64,000 bases of DNA from the NCBI GenBank assembly GCA_963585895.1, contig CAUZXS010000107.1, forward strand, positions 7,501 to 71,500, given 5' to 3'. Both the position numbers and the translations under genes were made by a program. Positions 38,016 to 49,489 of the stretch are shown here, in pieces; position 1 is the stretch's first letter; the number at the start of each line of letters is the position of its first letter. The notes under the pieces were generated by a model that saw only the letters and a list, made by a program, of their open reading frames with translations, did not search any database and was not told where the DNA came from. This DNA comes from Sepioteuthis lessoniana (lineage: Eukaryota > Mollusca > Cephalopoda > Myopsida > Loliginidae).

Positions 38016-38926
38016 CAGGGTGGAACAATAAAATAGTCACCCTAGAAAAGATGACATGATTCCATTTCTGTTTAATGAAAACCAGTTTTCTTTTTTTGTT
38101 GCAGACCATCTACTAGTTGGCCAGTTGTGTACAAATCCAAAGAGTGATAGGAGCCTTCTATCATGTCTGAAAGTGACACAATGTTCAATGAGCGAGATTG
38201 GAGATGCGCCGCTGTACAACTCATGCTCTCTACCAATCCAAGTTATGACAATAGGACCATTGCCAGCACCCTCAAAATGCAAATCTGGATTGCCATGAAT
38301 AACAGGGATGTGCCCAGGGTGATGAAAACAAAGTTTCTGGCTACGGTTATGGTCTTTTGTGTGGTTTCAAGTGAGGGCCACCTCATGCCACCTCACATCT
38401 TCGAAGTCGGCTTGAAAGTCAACACCAAAGTGTACCTGGATGTGCTGAAGAGTTTGGTGATCCCCTGGTGCAATAAGGTGGCCGGTGGCAGACCCTGGGT
38501 GTGGCAGCAGCACTCGGCGCTGGCCCCACAAGTCCAAAGAGACCCTGGCTTGGCTTCAGAAGGAGTGCTACGACTTTGTACCCTTCTTTCACTGGCCCCC
38601 CTCTCCCCCAACCTGAACCCGCTAGACTACTTCGTTTGGTCATAGGTCGAGAACATCACCAACATGACCTCCCACAACACCAAAGCCAGCCTGATCGCTG
38701 ACATCCGCCGAGTATTCGCCGAGCTCCCACTGGCGCTTGTGGAAAAGGCATGCTCCCAGTTCCGGATCCGTATCAAGGCGGTGATTGAGGCTGAAGGCAG
38801 CTACATTGAATAGATGTCAGCTCTACTACATAATCAAGTTACCTGAATTGATTTTTTCAATCAAAGTTTTAAAATAAAGCTGTAGTGCTGTTGTCTTTAG
38901 GACGACAATTTTATCATTCCACCCTG
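38016..38926 (+). mobile_element. Tc1/mariner-superfamily transposon, internally deleted
   Basis: A 911-bp element between TA dinucleotides (38014-38015 and 38927-38928). Inverted ends read cagggtggaacaataaaat and, at the right, the complement of cagggtggaatgataaaat. The transposase remnant begins at about 38163 with RDWRCAAVQLMLSTNP, then jumps to MKTKFLATVMVFCVVSSEGH, VGLKVNTKVYLDVL, RPWVWQQHSALAP (Asp expected after QQ) and LSPNLNPLDYFVWS. The middle of the gene is deleted and at least one frameshift and stop follow; the end near 38810 reads VIEAEGSYIE. It lies 79 bp downstream of the RNMT micro-exon and cannot make transposase. Confidence 0.88.
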
Positions 38927-39083
38927 TAACATGAATAATTTTAAGTGGATACTTTCTTGAAATTTAGAAATATATTTTAAAAGCAAATCATTAATCAGTT
39001 TATCATTTAAGAATATGTCTAATTAGCTATTACTGAAGATGAAGAGACATATAAAAAATCCCTTCTACTTATTTGTCTAAATT

Positions 39084-42056
39084 AGTGGTTTTCAAAGTGG
39101 GTGGTACCACCTCCCAGGGGGCGATATGAACTTTCATAGAGGTGCTGGCGAGTAAACAGTCGGATGGGGGCATTGAATTTGTGAAGTGGGTGTTGGAGCA
39201 ATCACAGTTAGATGTGACATTGATGTTGGTAGAAAGGCCGGAAAAACGGGGCGATTTAATTAAGCGTCCCCCAGTCGCTGCAACGAGACGTACGTGTCAC
39301 ATCTGTATCCAGAACTCTCTTCGTAAGGGACAATTTTCCCCTTGTCACCTCTTTTCCCTTTGTTTACTTCCTGTTTTCTCGCTGCAACGTTAAACTTTCT
39401 GCCCCTTTTTAACTCCGTTACTTTTCTTTCTCATTTCTTCTCCCCTTCTTAATTTCTCTTTCGGGTTGCCCTAAGCTCTGCTCTTGGGAGTTTATCCTCT
39501 CTTTATTAATTAATCCCAAACTCTTGGCATCATGAAAGTTACGAGACTTATTCTTATCAGTGGGACTTGCAGCCATTCCGCCAGACATTTTTCTTCCTGA
39601 CAACATGCAATCTTTCCTTCTCACTTCAGTGACCCCTTCAACATGACTCTGGTATGTTTCATTTGCCTTATTTCACCATGTTTACTTCCTACTTGTTGCC
39701 TTCAATTTAAATATTATCGGGATATTATTCCTATTTGCCATGCTACTTGTCTCGCTTTTACCCGCTTTATTACTTAGTAGTAAACTAAGATTCTACTTGT
39801 TACAGTTGCCTTACTTTCCCTCCCTTCCTCTCTTTCTTCTTTGCCTTTCTCTTTCTCCACTGAAATTTCTACTTATTTCTTCCCCTTCGTCGCAGTGAAA
39901 ACTTTTTTATTTTTTCTCTCAGAAATTTACATGTATCATGTTGGAATAAATCTACTTAGTGTTCCTTTATGCGTGAGTCCGAGTTTATTCTGGCTGTCTA
40001 AGCAAGATGTTTATTAACATTTGGCGAGGGCAGCATATGTACATGGCAACCTCAGGAGCATCAAAAAAGAAATGTAGGCAATACTCTGTGGAGTACTTGA
40101 AGTATGGATTTATACAATCACCGACCAATCCACAACAACCCATGTGCTTGGTTTGTGAGAAAAACCTTTCTAATGAAGCAATGAAGTGATCTAGGCTCCT
40201 TGAACATTTACAGAAGATTCATCTCGATAAATCTGGTAAAACACTAGCGTTCTTTCATTCTCTTTGAGATCAATTTTTGAAGGGAAAAACAATGAATAGG
40301 TTTACTTCCTCATCGAAAAATTCAGATGACGGTCTGAAGGCTTCTTACAACATTTCTTTGCTGATAGCGAAAGCTGGCAAGCCCCACACTATTGGAGAAG
40401 AACTGATTTTGCCTGCAGTTAAAGAGGTTATTAAAACAGTCTTGCACAATTCTCCTGAACAAGTCATAAAATCGATTCCTCTCAGTGACAACTCAGTTCA
40501 ACGAAGAGTAGACAAAATGGCTGAAAACGTCGAAGAGACCCTCAGTAAGATGTTGATGACAACTGAGTTCAGTTTGCAATTGGATGAATCCACTCTTCCG
40601 GGAAATGAATCGCTACTTCTCGCATATATACGCTTCATTAAGGGTGGGTCACTGTGTCAAGAATTATTGTTTGCACGTCTCCTGGAAACAGATACCAAAG
40701 GAGGATCAGTGTATCGAGCTGTGGAGGACTTTTTCCAGAAAAAAGCATTCCATTTACAAACATCATCTCATGTGCTACAGATGGCGCCCCATCCATGGAT
40801 GGTTGCTACCGTGGATATCTAAATTATTTGAAAAAAGTCCTCACAGTTCACTGTGTGATCCATCGACAACACTTAGTGGCAAAGAATTTGAGTGAGAAGC
40901 TACATGAATCCTTATCGACTGTGATTACTGCAGTAACAAAATCAAAGCGAATGCTCTCAATTCTCGACTGTTCCATCAGCTGTGTATTGAAAATGACGAA
41001 GATTTTCAATGCCTGCTTCTCCATACAGAAGTTAGGTGGTTGTCGAAAGGTAACTGTTTAAAAAGGTTTTACACATTGTTTAACAGTGTTCTGGATTTTT
41101 TTTCAAGAATCCAACCCTGAGCTTTACGAAAAACTGAAATCGAGTAAGACAGATATTGCTTACCTCACTGAAATGTTTTCCAAATTCAATGAAGTGAATT
41201 AATCAAAGCGAAGTCCGCCCTCTCGGCATTCCTCTCAAAATTATAGCTCTACAGCAGGAACCTTGGACACCGTGAATTCTGTCAGTTTCCTTGTTTGTCT
41301 GACTTGGAGAAGAAAACATGAGTGAAGGACGACGACATAGCCGTGTACTGCGCTCATTTAGCGGAACTCCACAGGGATATGTCAGTCAGATTCAACAACC
41401 TATTTTCTCTTGAAATCCCTGGTTGGGTGATCAATCCGTTTACTGAACCCAGCACAGTGGTGCCAACCCATCTAGAAGAGGAACTTGTAAGTTTACAAAA
41501 TGATGAAGATATGAAACCAAAGTTCAAAACCTCTTATCAAGCCTTTTGGATGCAAACAGCGATCCCAAAATGCTACCCAACCCTGTGGAAAGACATCAAG
41601 TTGTTTTTCATTGCTTTTCCGACATCTTACCTGGTTGAGAGGGGATTCAGCGCTGTGTCCAGGCTCCTCACCAAACAAAGAAACAAACTAACATAACAGA
41701 GCGTGGTGATCTGAGACTGCTTCTGACAAACCTTCATCCTGATGTTGACAGTTTGATTGCAATGCACCAAGCCCAACCATCTCATTAAGCAGGGTAGTTG
41801 TTAATGATTACTCATTCAGTTTTACAATTTATTTCTTGTTCAGTTCAAGGTGTTTGTGATTGAAAAATAAATGTTAGCCATTTTTGTTTGTTAAAATTGT
41901 TTTTTTATACTCTTCAAACTGTTTGTGATTGAAGAATCAACCAATTCTTATGACATTTAACATTACCGTCATTCTGGTGTTCATTGGAAGAGGGGGGCGC
42001 TGGCATTTTGGTCCAGTGGTGAAGTGGGGGTGGCAAAAAAAATTTGAAAACCACTG
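39084..42056 (+). mobile_element. hAT transposon (BED finger type), complete ends, decayed gene
   Basis: A 2,973-bp element with inverted ends tagtggttttcaaa / tttgaaaaccactg, flanked by 8-bp duplications gtctaaat (39076-39083) and gtttaaat (42057-42064). The transposase reads from about 40043 (MATSGASKKK). It has a BED-type zinc finger (CLVCEKNL..HLQKIH, about 40140-40220), a catalytic region (LQLDEST near 40575; CATDGAPSMDG near 40780; HCVIHRQHL near 40850) and a C-terminal dimerisation region (FPTSYLVERGFSAVSRLLTK, 41617-41676). In-frame stops at about 40187 and 40267 and a frameshift near 40750 break it, with more after 41060. It resembles ZBED5/SCAND3-type hAT proteins. Confidence 0.92.
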
Positions 42057-42500
42057 GTTTAAATTTTGGAGATGAAACTTGATAATTCTCATCATTTTCC
42101 ATGCTTGGACTATTGTCTTCATCTTAATTGTTATATTCACTATGTTTTGGTCAATGCTTCCTTTGGCCTTCTTCAGGTGTTTTGTCTCAAATTCAGGAGC
42201 CTACATTAAACTTTGAACTGAACTCTTTATTTAATCCATGGGGGTAGATTGTTTCAATTCTGTTATGGTTAACGGAATTGGAACAAGGTTTTATAAGTAT
42301 TTTTTGTTATTTTTAAGAACTCTGGAAAAAATCAGTAATACTCACATTTGTGGGGGTGGGTCTAAATTTTGTAAGCCTATTCATGAGGATACTCACTGTT
42401 GAGTGGCATTGGATAAGTTGGCTGCAGATCTCTTGCTGGAAGAATGCACCTGTATCCCAATAGATAATTTGATGAAGATGTTGACTTAGTGTGGAAACTA
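42057..42500. other. RNMT intron stretch without recognised feature
   Basis: Begins with the right hAT target duplication. The rest shows no gene, SINE box or element end. Confidence 0.65.
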
Positions 42501-42504
42501 AGAC

Positions 42505-42842
42505 AATCTGACATATACTGACTAGAAGGACTAGCAATGGGATTTCTGTTGTCACCAGTATTGGCCTACGTATACATGGAATACTTTGAAGAAATGGCAT
42601 TAGGATCTACATCATTAAAGCTATCAATGTGGTTTAAATATGTAGATGATATATTCATTCTCTGGCCTCATCAAGAAGACATTCAAACACTACTGGATCA
42701 TATGAAATCAATCCGACCATTTATACAGTTTACTATGGAGAAAGAACAAGACACCGAATTATCCTTCCTAGATGTATTAATGACTTGCAAAGAGCAAGGA
42801 TTTAGGTCATCTGTGTATTGAAAGCCAACCTTCATCAGAAAG
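42505..42842 (+). mobile_element. Penelope-like element, RT part (split by mariner)
   Basis: The + strand encodes LLSPVLAYVYMEYFEEMALG, the catalytic box KYVDDIFILWPHQ and LSFLDVLMTCKEQGFRSSVY. It continues after the mariner insertion at 43749. Relative to the copy at 16700 it is the same subfamily in opposite orientation. It is degraded. Confidence 0.85.
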
Positions 42843-42844
42843 TA

Positions 42845-43748
42845 TGAGGATCATTAAATAAGTTTCCAAACTTTTTTCGTCTGGGCACTTTTATTTATAG
42901 TACACGCATGAAACTCTAGTCCCCTTCAAAGTAATCTCCTCCGGCTGCAATGCACTTGTACCATTCCAACAATTTCTGGAAGGCCCCATGGAAGTCCTCT
43001 TGTGTGAGGGTGTCAATGACCTTCGTCACAGCCTCTTTCATCTCCTCAATTGTCTCATAACGACAGCCTCTGAGCTTAGGGAATAAGCAAAAGTCACAGG
43101 GTGTAAAGTCTGGACTATAGGGATGGTGAGGAATTGTCTTGATGCCCATCTTAGTCAAATAGCCTGTGACAAGGATGGAGTTGTAGACTGGTGCATTGTC
43201 CTGGTGGAAATGCCACTGACCCAATTTGAAGAGTACTGGCCTCTTCTGATGGAATCTCTTCCTGAACTCACTCAAAACCTCAACATAGTAACCCTAATCC
43301 TTAGGCCAATCAACTCAGGTGTATTGATTTCCTTACTCCTCCCACACCTCTCATCATCCCTCACAGACTCCCTGCCTTCCTTGAATCTCTCATGCCACTC
43401 AAAAACTGATGCTCGATTCATGCAAGATGCTCCAAAAGCAGTCTGAAGCATTCCATACATTTCTGTGGCATTTTTATCCAAGTTTAGAACAGAATTTTAT
43501 TGCATATCATTCTTCTAAAGTGTCCTCATGTCCAAATTGCATTTTTGAAATTCACCAGCTGTGATAATCAGGCTTTAGTAGGGTGTATTCCAATTCCTGC
43601 TGTAGGTGTTCATTTGAACGTGAAATCATAAAAATCGGTCAGTCATCTCATAAGATGTATAGCAATAACATACTGAATTTTCAAGAGTCTACAACAGTTT
43701 TAAATGCATGTATAAAAAAAGTATGGAAACTTATTAAAGGCACCATGT
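42845..43748 (-). mobile_element. mariner transposon with internal deletion
   Basis: It begins after TA (42843-42844) with 'tgaggatcattaaataagtt'. The right end has 'agtatggaaacttattaaa', a decayed complement of the left repeat. On the minus strand the gene starts with a helix-turn-helix half (43481-43275: MYGMLQTAFGASCMNRASVF, EWHERFKEGRESVRDDE). It then continues in another frame with the catalytic end (43275-42916: WHFHQDNAPVYNSILVTGY, HPYSPDFTPCDFCLFPKLRG, IAAGGDYFEGD). The middle third, with the first catalytic Asp, is absent. It sits inside the Penelope-like element. Confidence 0.88.
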
Positions 43749-44345
43749 ATCTCAGGTCCAACTCCCACCATCCATATCATGTAAAATAAAGAATTGTTCA
43801 TCACCTACTGAGCAGAAGCTATTAGTAGTGACATCATTGCATTTCTTCTTGAAGAAATGAATAGCTTGAGAGACAAATTCCATTGGCTCCAAGAAATCTG
43901 GATCAAATGACAGAGAACAATACCTGAAAACTCACCGCAATCTGCTTTAGGTCAAAAGCCTAATTGAAAAGATTCAAAAGATATGTCATCCATATGATAT
44001 CAAGACAATATTCAGGAGTGATGACTTTTCAACAGAATACAACATGACCAAAAATTGTGTATATTCCATCCTATGCAGCTGTGGTAAAGTATACAAAGGC
44101 AAGACATGTCACCCTCTAAAAGTAAGGTTAGAGGAACATTAAAAAGTAGTATGAGGTGAAATTGAAAAGTTGTTAATGGTTGACTATGTGGAAAGAAAAG
44201 GGAAATCATCTGTTCTTATGAGATAAAGTCAAAATAATAGGAAAAAATATTGCCAAATAAGATGTCTTGAAGAAGCAGTACATATGTTGACCTGTTGATA
44301 AGACCAAGTATAGAGATATAGGACCAATAATCAAAAAGACTAAAT
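43749..44345 (+). mobile_element. Penelope-like element, GIY-YIG endonuclease part
   Basis: It resumes with LRSNSHHPYHVK after the mariner. After a degraded linker comes IQKICHPYDIKTIF, then CVYSILCSCGKVYKGKT, the core of the GIY-YIG endonuclease that follows RT in Penelope elements, then PLKVRLEEH and a tail similar to HMLTYSDLL. It is partial and degraded. Confidence 0.82.
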
Positions 44346-44521
44346 AAAATTTAAAAAAAATTGCAATATGAGCTAAAGTAAAAAAAAAATTGTACATGAT
44401 TGTAGTAATTCATAGTGTTGATGATTGAAAAAAAAAAACATTAGATTTATAAGTCCCCAAAATTCACTCTGAATTATTCAGCAGGACACTTGGTATAATA
44501 GATATAGGCATTTGACTAAAT

Positions 44522-45430
44522 ACACAGAGGAAAAATGGAGAAAATACTATCAGCATATGGTCTCCCAAATAAACTGTTAGCTCTATAATAGTGTTTTATA
44601 AAAATCATGAAAGCAATGATTTGCTCACTTGATGGTGAAACTGACTTCTTTGACATTGCTAGAATCTTGCAAGGAGATACCTTAGTACCATATCTGTTTA
44701 TAATCTATCTAGATTATAGATTGTGACATTAATAGAAACTAACAAATGCAGACTCTGTAGACAATCTAGCACTTCTCACAAATATATCTACCCAAGCCAA
44801 ATCCCTGAAGCAGGCAGTAAAAGGCATTGGCCTCTACGTGAATGCAGATAAAATAAAGTTCATGTTTTAAACGAGTTGGAGCCATCTCCACAAGTCTCTG
44901 AAATTAGTGGATTACTTTGCATAACTCAGCAGCAATATCTTGTCTACTGAAAGTGAAGTCAACATACGAATAGGAAAAGCGTGGCTATCAATCGTATAGA
45001 AATCTGATCTCTGATGAAATAAAACTGGATTTCTTTCAAGCCTTGGCTATGTTGGTACTACTATATGGTTGCACCACCCTGACTCTTACTAAATGCCTGG
45101 AAGAAAAGTAGATGGGAGCTATACAAGAATGCTGTATGCTGTTTTGATCAAATCCTGGAAGCAGCACTCTGTAAAATAGCTGTATGACCACTTAACTCAT
45201 ATCTCATAAATCATCCAAGTAAGCGGAACAAGACATGCTGGGTCTTGCTGGAGAAGTAAGGATGCACTCATAAGCAATGTTTCTCTACGGAATCCTTCAC
45301 CAATGTTTCTCTACGGAATCCAACACCAGTGTTGAGTGACCATTAAAGGCTTATATAAATCAGCTGTGTGTGGGCATCAGATGCAAGAGTGATGGATGTT
45401 AGGGACAGATGATGAGTCAAAAGACTTCAT
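44522..45430 (+). mobile_element. RTE-type LINE 3' fragment, second
   Basis: Starts near the RT segment 'gaaaaaatactatcagcata' (K-ILSAYGLP). Pieces in shifting frames follow: DGETDFFDIA, ILQGDTLVPYLFII, KGIGLYVNADK, SYTRMLYAVLIKSWKQH and RHAGSCWRSKDALIS. All match the C-terminal half of the RTE at 58980-62222. Stops and shifts are frequent. A 27-bp direct duplication ('accaatgtttctctacggaa' plus a few bases) lies at about 45272-45326. Confidence 0.8.
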
Positions 45431-45996
45431 GCTATCAACATGACTTGATTATGATTATGCAGTTAATATTCTGTGAAAAATTTCAAAGTCTTTTGTAGAT
45501 CATTTTTTTTCAATTTAAGTGAGTGACACTTAAGTTATTGATTTAGATGTTTTTGTGTAGTGTTAGTATTATTGATTAGTTAAGACTATGTATTTATTCA
45601 ACATCTTCAATTCATAATGTCTAATTAAATGGGAATAATTTCTGTAAGCTTTTTAAATTTGTAAATTTCAATTTTATATTATTAGCAATATGGCTTTCAC
45701 TGATAATTATTTACTTTTAAGAGACCCTGTCTACCCAGGAAAAAACCAAAGTTTTTTTTTTTTTTATGTTAACACCTTTGATTTATATATTTGTATAGTA
45801 TGCTTACAAAATTTGGTAACTTTTGACTGTCTACACAGGACTGACAAACTCTTCCCAATTATTGATACAAGTTTGATAATTTTAGTAACTTTAAAAAGTC
45901 TGATTAAGATGTATAAAAAAAATCATACATCAACTTCAACATTTGAAAGTATGGAAAATAAAATAAAAGCTATTATAAATTTTTTTTTCTTTGCAG

Positions 45997-46094
45997 AACT
46001 TTATTTGGTGTTTATGTTCGAGAAAGTGAATGATGGTAAGGAATCTACTACTGACGATCCTCAGAGTTCTGACATCAATAGAGAGAAAAAATGA
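45997..46094 (+). CDS. RNMT: RNMT terminal coding exon
   Basis: Bounded by ctttgcag. It encodes (K)LYLVFMFEKVNDG and a hydrophilic tail ending in TGA at 46092-46094. Human RNMT ends SIYLVFAFEKQQ; the tyrosine of YLVF is a cap-guanine contact in the family and is present. The C-terminal tail is about 20 residues longer than in the human protein. The same frame is open upstream through the intron to 45690, but the acceptor and phase favour a start at 45997. Confidence 0.93.
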
Positions 46095-46690
46095 GAACAG
46101 TTTCTTTTATGTAAAAATTCAGTGTTACATAAAAGGACAAAAGTTAAAATAAAATTTTTTTTTCTTTTTACAAACACAATTATGTTAATTTCTTATTTCT
46201 ATTTTAATTTTGACTTGAATATTGTTATTTAATATGAAAATATAAACAGAAATGAATTGTTTATTTTACCATCTGTAGAACAAATACTTATGTAAAAGAT
46301 TTTACGTACCAAAACTGGTGTGAAAAGATTTTATATAAGAAAAATCTTGTATTTGACAATTCAAAATTTAGTTAGCAAAATTTTGTTACCTTCTGTTAAA
46401 AATTTTAACCAATTTTAACTCTTGCAATTTAAAAGCATATTTAAGCTGCCATTTAATCCTTATATTTTGAGACATTTCTATGATGATGTTTTAAAACTTT
46501 CATCTCCAGTATATTCTTTAATATATGCCAATGATACATAGCTGCATTGTATTTGAATACACTGTGTTCCTTGCTTTATGGAACATTTGGTATATTTCTA
46601 TTTTGACATATATTGATCCATTCCATGTCACATATGTTACAGTTCAGAAGGGTTTTCAGCAATAAAATTTATTTAAAATCGCCCTTATAA
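46095..46690 (+). promoter_or_regulatory. RNMT: RNMT 3' untranslated region with polyadenylation signals
   Basis: AATAAA hexamers occur at 46148-46153, about 55 bp after the stop and followed by a T-run, and again at 46661-46666. Which one is used cannot be told from sequence. The second lies next to a 'tcacatatgttac' motif belonging to the neighbouring repeated-motif cluster. Confidence 0.6.
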
Positions 46691-47956
46691 TACTTTATTC
46701 TCTTTTCTTTTTGGCTTGTGTAGTCTTAAAGCATTACTCTCTCATGTAGTACATAAAAAAAAACCATACCTGCGACCATTTTTTTAATAAGTCTTGTTTC
46801 TAGCATCACATGCATTACATTCGGACGTGAAGGATATTTTAAATATTTTTAAACAATGTATAAACTCTGCGAATTGCGCCTTTATTTTTTTATAAAAATG
46901 GGTTTTTCTAAATTTTTATAGAGTCTTCTAATTATTACAATAGTCCTTTTGTAAATTTTTATTCACTGAACCCCTGAGAATTAAGATATTTGTTGTCACG
47001 TGTGTTACACCTTAGCATCACATGCATTACCCATGCGAAATCTCACCGATTTCCAAAGCTCCGTAAAGTGGGAAAATACTCAAATTTGGCAACCAATCAG
47101 AATAAAGAATTTTCTTAATCTTAGTTTTTGTCCTGAGAGAATTGGTCATTTGGTTTGGACAGCACCGTCCCTTAAAGTTCAGGCTCCATAGCATAAACAA
47201 TTTTCATTGAAAAGATTTCAAACCTGCACAGGTTAGTGTAAAAACCTTTCTTTTTTTTCATATATGTATCATAAAAATATATAAAGTAATTTTTTTGAAA
47301 ACTGTTTGAACGCACACATATATATAAGAATTTTGGAATAGAAATTTTTCGGACAGTGTTCATTTTTTAAGCAGCAGCAATAACCCACAAGGCTGGTTTA
47401 GTTTTCCATATGGTTGATAAAGAAAATTATTTTCTCAAACCTTGAATATTTTAACTTGTGATGAGAAGAAAAATTAAATATTTTAATTATATGTTTATTT
47501 TGTTGTCAATGAAATTTTTCTTTTATCTTTGATAATTTATTTTTAACATTTAGACAAGGACCTATTTGAAATAAAAACATTTCATATCAACAAAGCTGAA
47601 AACTACTGGTTGCCAAATGGTGCTGTTTGCTGTTTGAAGTTATCGGCAAATAAAAGACTTTTTTGTTTTAAGTTGTTCTATCGCTTCCTACATCACACTC
47701 ACATTTTTCTTTCAGTAACAATGTCTTAAGTTTAAGAAAGTGTGATGTGTGTGATAAAAAAAACTAAAAATATTAGATGCAACAATTCATAGTATGAAAT
47801 GAATTTTCTAAAATAATTTCTAATTTTTTCATAAGCATACACCTACACTTGGTGTTAGGAAAAAATTCTGTCTTTACCTTTTATAAAGATAAAGACAGAA
47901 TGCTTTGACAGACTACATTCAATTTGAAAAAGAGGACATGCTCATAATCTACACAG

Positions 47957-48223
47957 ATGGGCCATCATCAGAGTTTAAACTGTGAAACTGGTATCTATGT
48001 TATCAAAAAAATTCCAGTGCAAAGTTTCCTGGAAAAATATTGTGCTACATCACATGGAAAAGGTGTTGTTGATAGAATTGGTGGCTCAGCCAAATCTTTT
48101 GTGAGAAAAAGAGTCATGAATCAAGGTAAAAATGCTGTGATTGTACAAAACTCTGCTGATTTTTACAAAGTAGCAAAAGATGACATGAAGGGAGTAACTG
48201 TTCTTCATATAAGTGAAGGATAA
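47957..48223 (+). pseudogene. Transposase-like protein remnant, N-part (ATSHGKGVVD motif)
   Basis: Coding similarity begins before the ATG: bases from about 47945 read TDGPSSEFK in another frame. The frame then gives FLEKYCATSHGKGVVDRIGG and SVRKRVMNQGKNAVIVQ-like sequence, with IVQNSADFYKVAKDDMKG and VTVLHISEG, before TAA at 48221-48223. I recall the pattern DGPSSEFK..FATSHGKG..DGIGG from many uncharacterised animal proteins but know no function. The next ORF continues the same protein line after one stop. A shift near the start and this stop mark it as broken. Confidence 0.6.
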
Positions 48224-48667
48224 ATTTCAGAGTTGATAAAAGAAAAGAAACCTTGGGGAAATATTAAAGATGCCTCAGGCATCAGTAAGATGCATGTTAT
48301 TAGTTGTTGTGATGGTTCAACTATAGAAATGTTCAAGACAAATTTAAGTAAGGATCCATCATCAACTATTGTATTTGAGGATGTGGACAGAAGCGAGAAA
48401 CTCAATGTAGGTGATTGGGACTTAGTCTCCTATGATGAGAAAAAATTCCCTGGTAAAGTTGTGTCAATTATAGATACTGATATAGAAGTATCAGTAATGA
48501 AGTATTCCAAAAAAGGCAAATGGTACTGGCCAGATAAAGCTGATATAATTGCATACCAGCCCGAGAATGTGATTGGAAAACTGAGTCCACCAGTTCCAGT
48601 AGAAATGGTAGATATCGTGAGACATCAGCATGTGCTTTATTATTTTCAACCGGACATTTTTCAATAA
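48224..48667 (+). pseudogene. Transposase-like protein remnant, C-part (WPDKAD..PP.PV motif)
   Basis: In the same frame as the preceding part, with one stop between. It contains IKEKKPWGNIKDASGISKMH, CCDGSTIEM, a small beta-rich domain (VGDWDLVSYDEKKFPGKVVS), WYWPDKADIIAYQPENVIGK and LSPPVPV. In similar uncharacterised proteins this domain closes the protein with W.WP...D...Y..E.I...I..P.P. The relative intactness of 144 codons suggests a fairly young decay. A function in DNA binding or transposition is inference only. Confidence 0.55.
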
Positions 48668-49214
48668 ATAAATCTATTTTATAGCATTGTATGAGTATGT
48701 TATTTATGTTGAAATCCATTGATTATTGAAGGTTTTGAAGTGATATTTTGGCATGTAACACATGTGACATCACATGTGTTACACAAATTCAAAGTGTTCT
48801 TTCAAGAAGAAGAAAATAGCTAGATTTTTTTTTTGCTATTATTTTGTTTGCAGTAATATACTAGCTTATAAACAGAAAGGATTTTTTCCTTAGAGGTTTT
48901 ATTGAAGAATGAGAAAAAAAAGTTGATTAAGCGTCATATGTGTTACATGGACACAGGGCTAACTTTATGAAATTTTCATGTAAAGATGATTAACAACAGA
49001 AACTCAGGACCTCAATTATTTTGAAATCTATATATGTATCAATCATGAAAAATATAATTAAACATAATTCTGTTATTCATTAGTAAATCTTTTCCTCTTT
49101 TGTTAAATTTGAAGTAAATTCATGATTTAGTCAACTTTGAAGTAGTGCTCATCATTGAAACTTTGGTCCTATAGTTATCTTTTACTTCTACTGTTAGAAA
49201 TTAACCTCCTTCTC

Positions 49215-49300
49215 TTAGCTGCTCTGTTAACTGGGATTGTAAAATATGCATACTGCACATCTGCAGAAGGGTAAGACTTCCCACCCCCCAATGAAAATTC
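49215..49300 (+). repeat. Family C head fragment
   Basis: 'gttaactgggattgtaaaat', 'actgcacatctgcagaaggg' and 'cttcccaccccccaatga' match the first 80 bp of family C and of LINE copy 2. Confidence 0.65.
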
Positions 49301-49489
49301 CCAAGATTAATGTACTAGAATCATTTGAAGAAACTTGTTCAGCTAAATTGTCTCTATTTTTCATAGAAAAATCATCTCAAGCAGAGCAAATCTTCAAGCT
49401 GTTAAAAGAGTATCGATATACTCATGGAAGTGTACAGTAAAAAAACACACCAAAAACTTAATGAAAACTTATATAAAAGACCCACCAAC

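Larger units (their letters stand above)
46625..49000 (+). mobile_element. Unassigned DNA-transposon-like unit with repeated motif at both sides
   Basis: A two-part coding remnant is flanked by clusters of a motif close to tcacatgtgttac. Left copies lie near 46628, 46806, 46997 and 47018. Right copies lie near 48755 (inverted), 48769 and 48935. Such subterminal repeats are typical of transposase-binding sites. I could not define terminal inverted repeats or a target duplication, so the limits are approximate. The family is not known to me. Confidence 0.5.

Noticed and set aside
38393-38643. Minus-strand open frames of about 72-74 codons
   Set aside because: They are opposite-strand shadows of the Tc1/mariner transposase remnant.
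47865-47901. 12-bp inverted repeat attctgtcttta / taaagacagaat
   Set aside because: Short enough to arise by chance in this AT-rich context; kept apart from the longer perfect hairpins.
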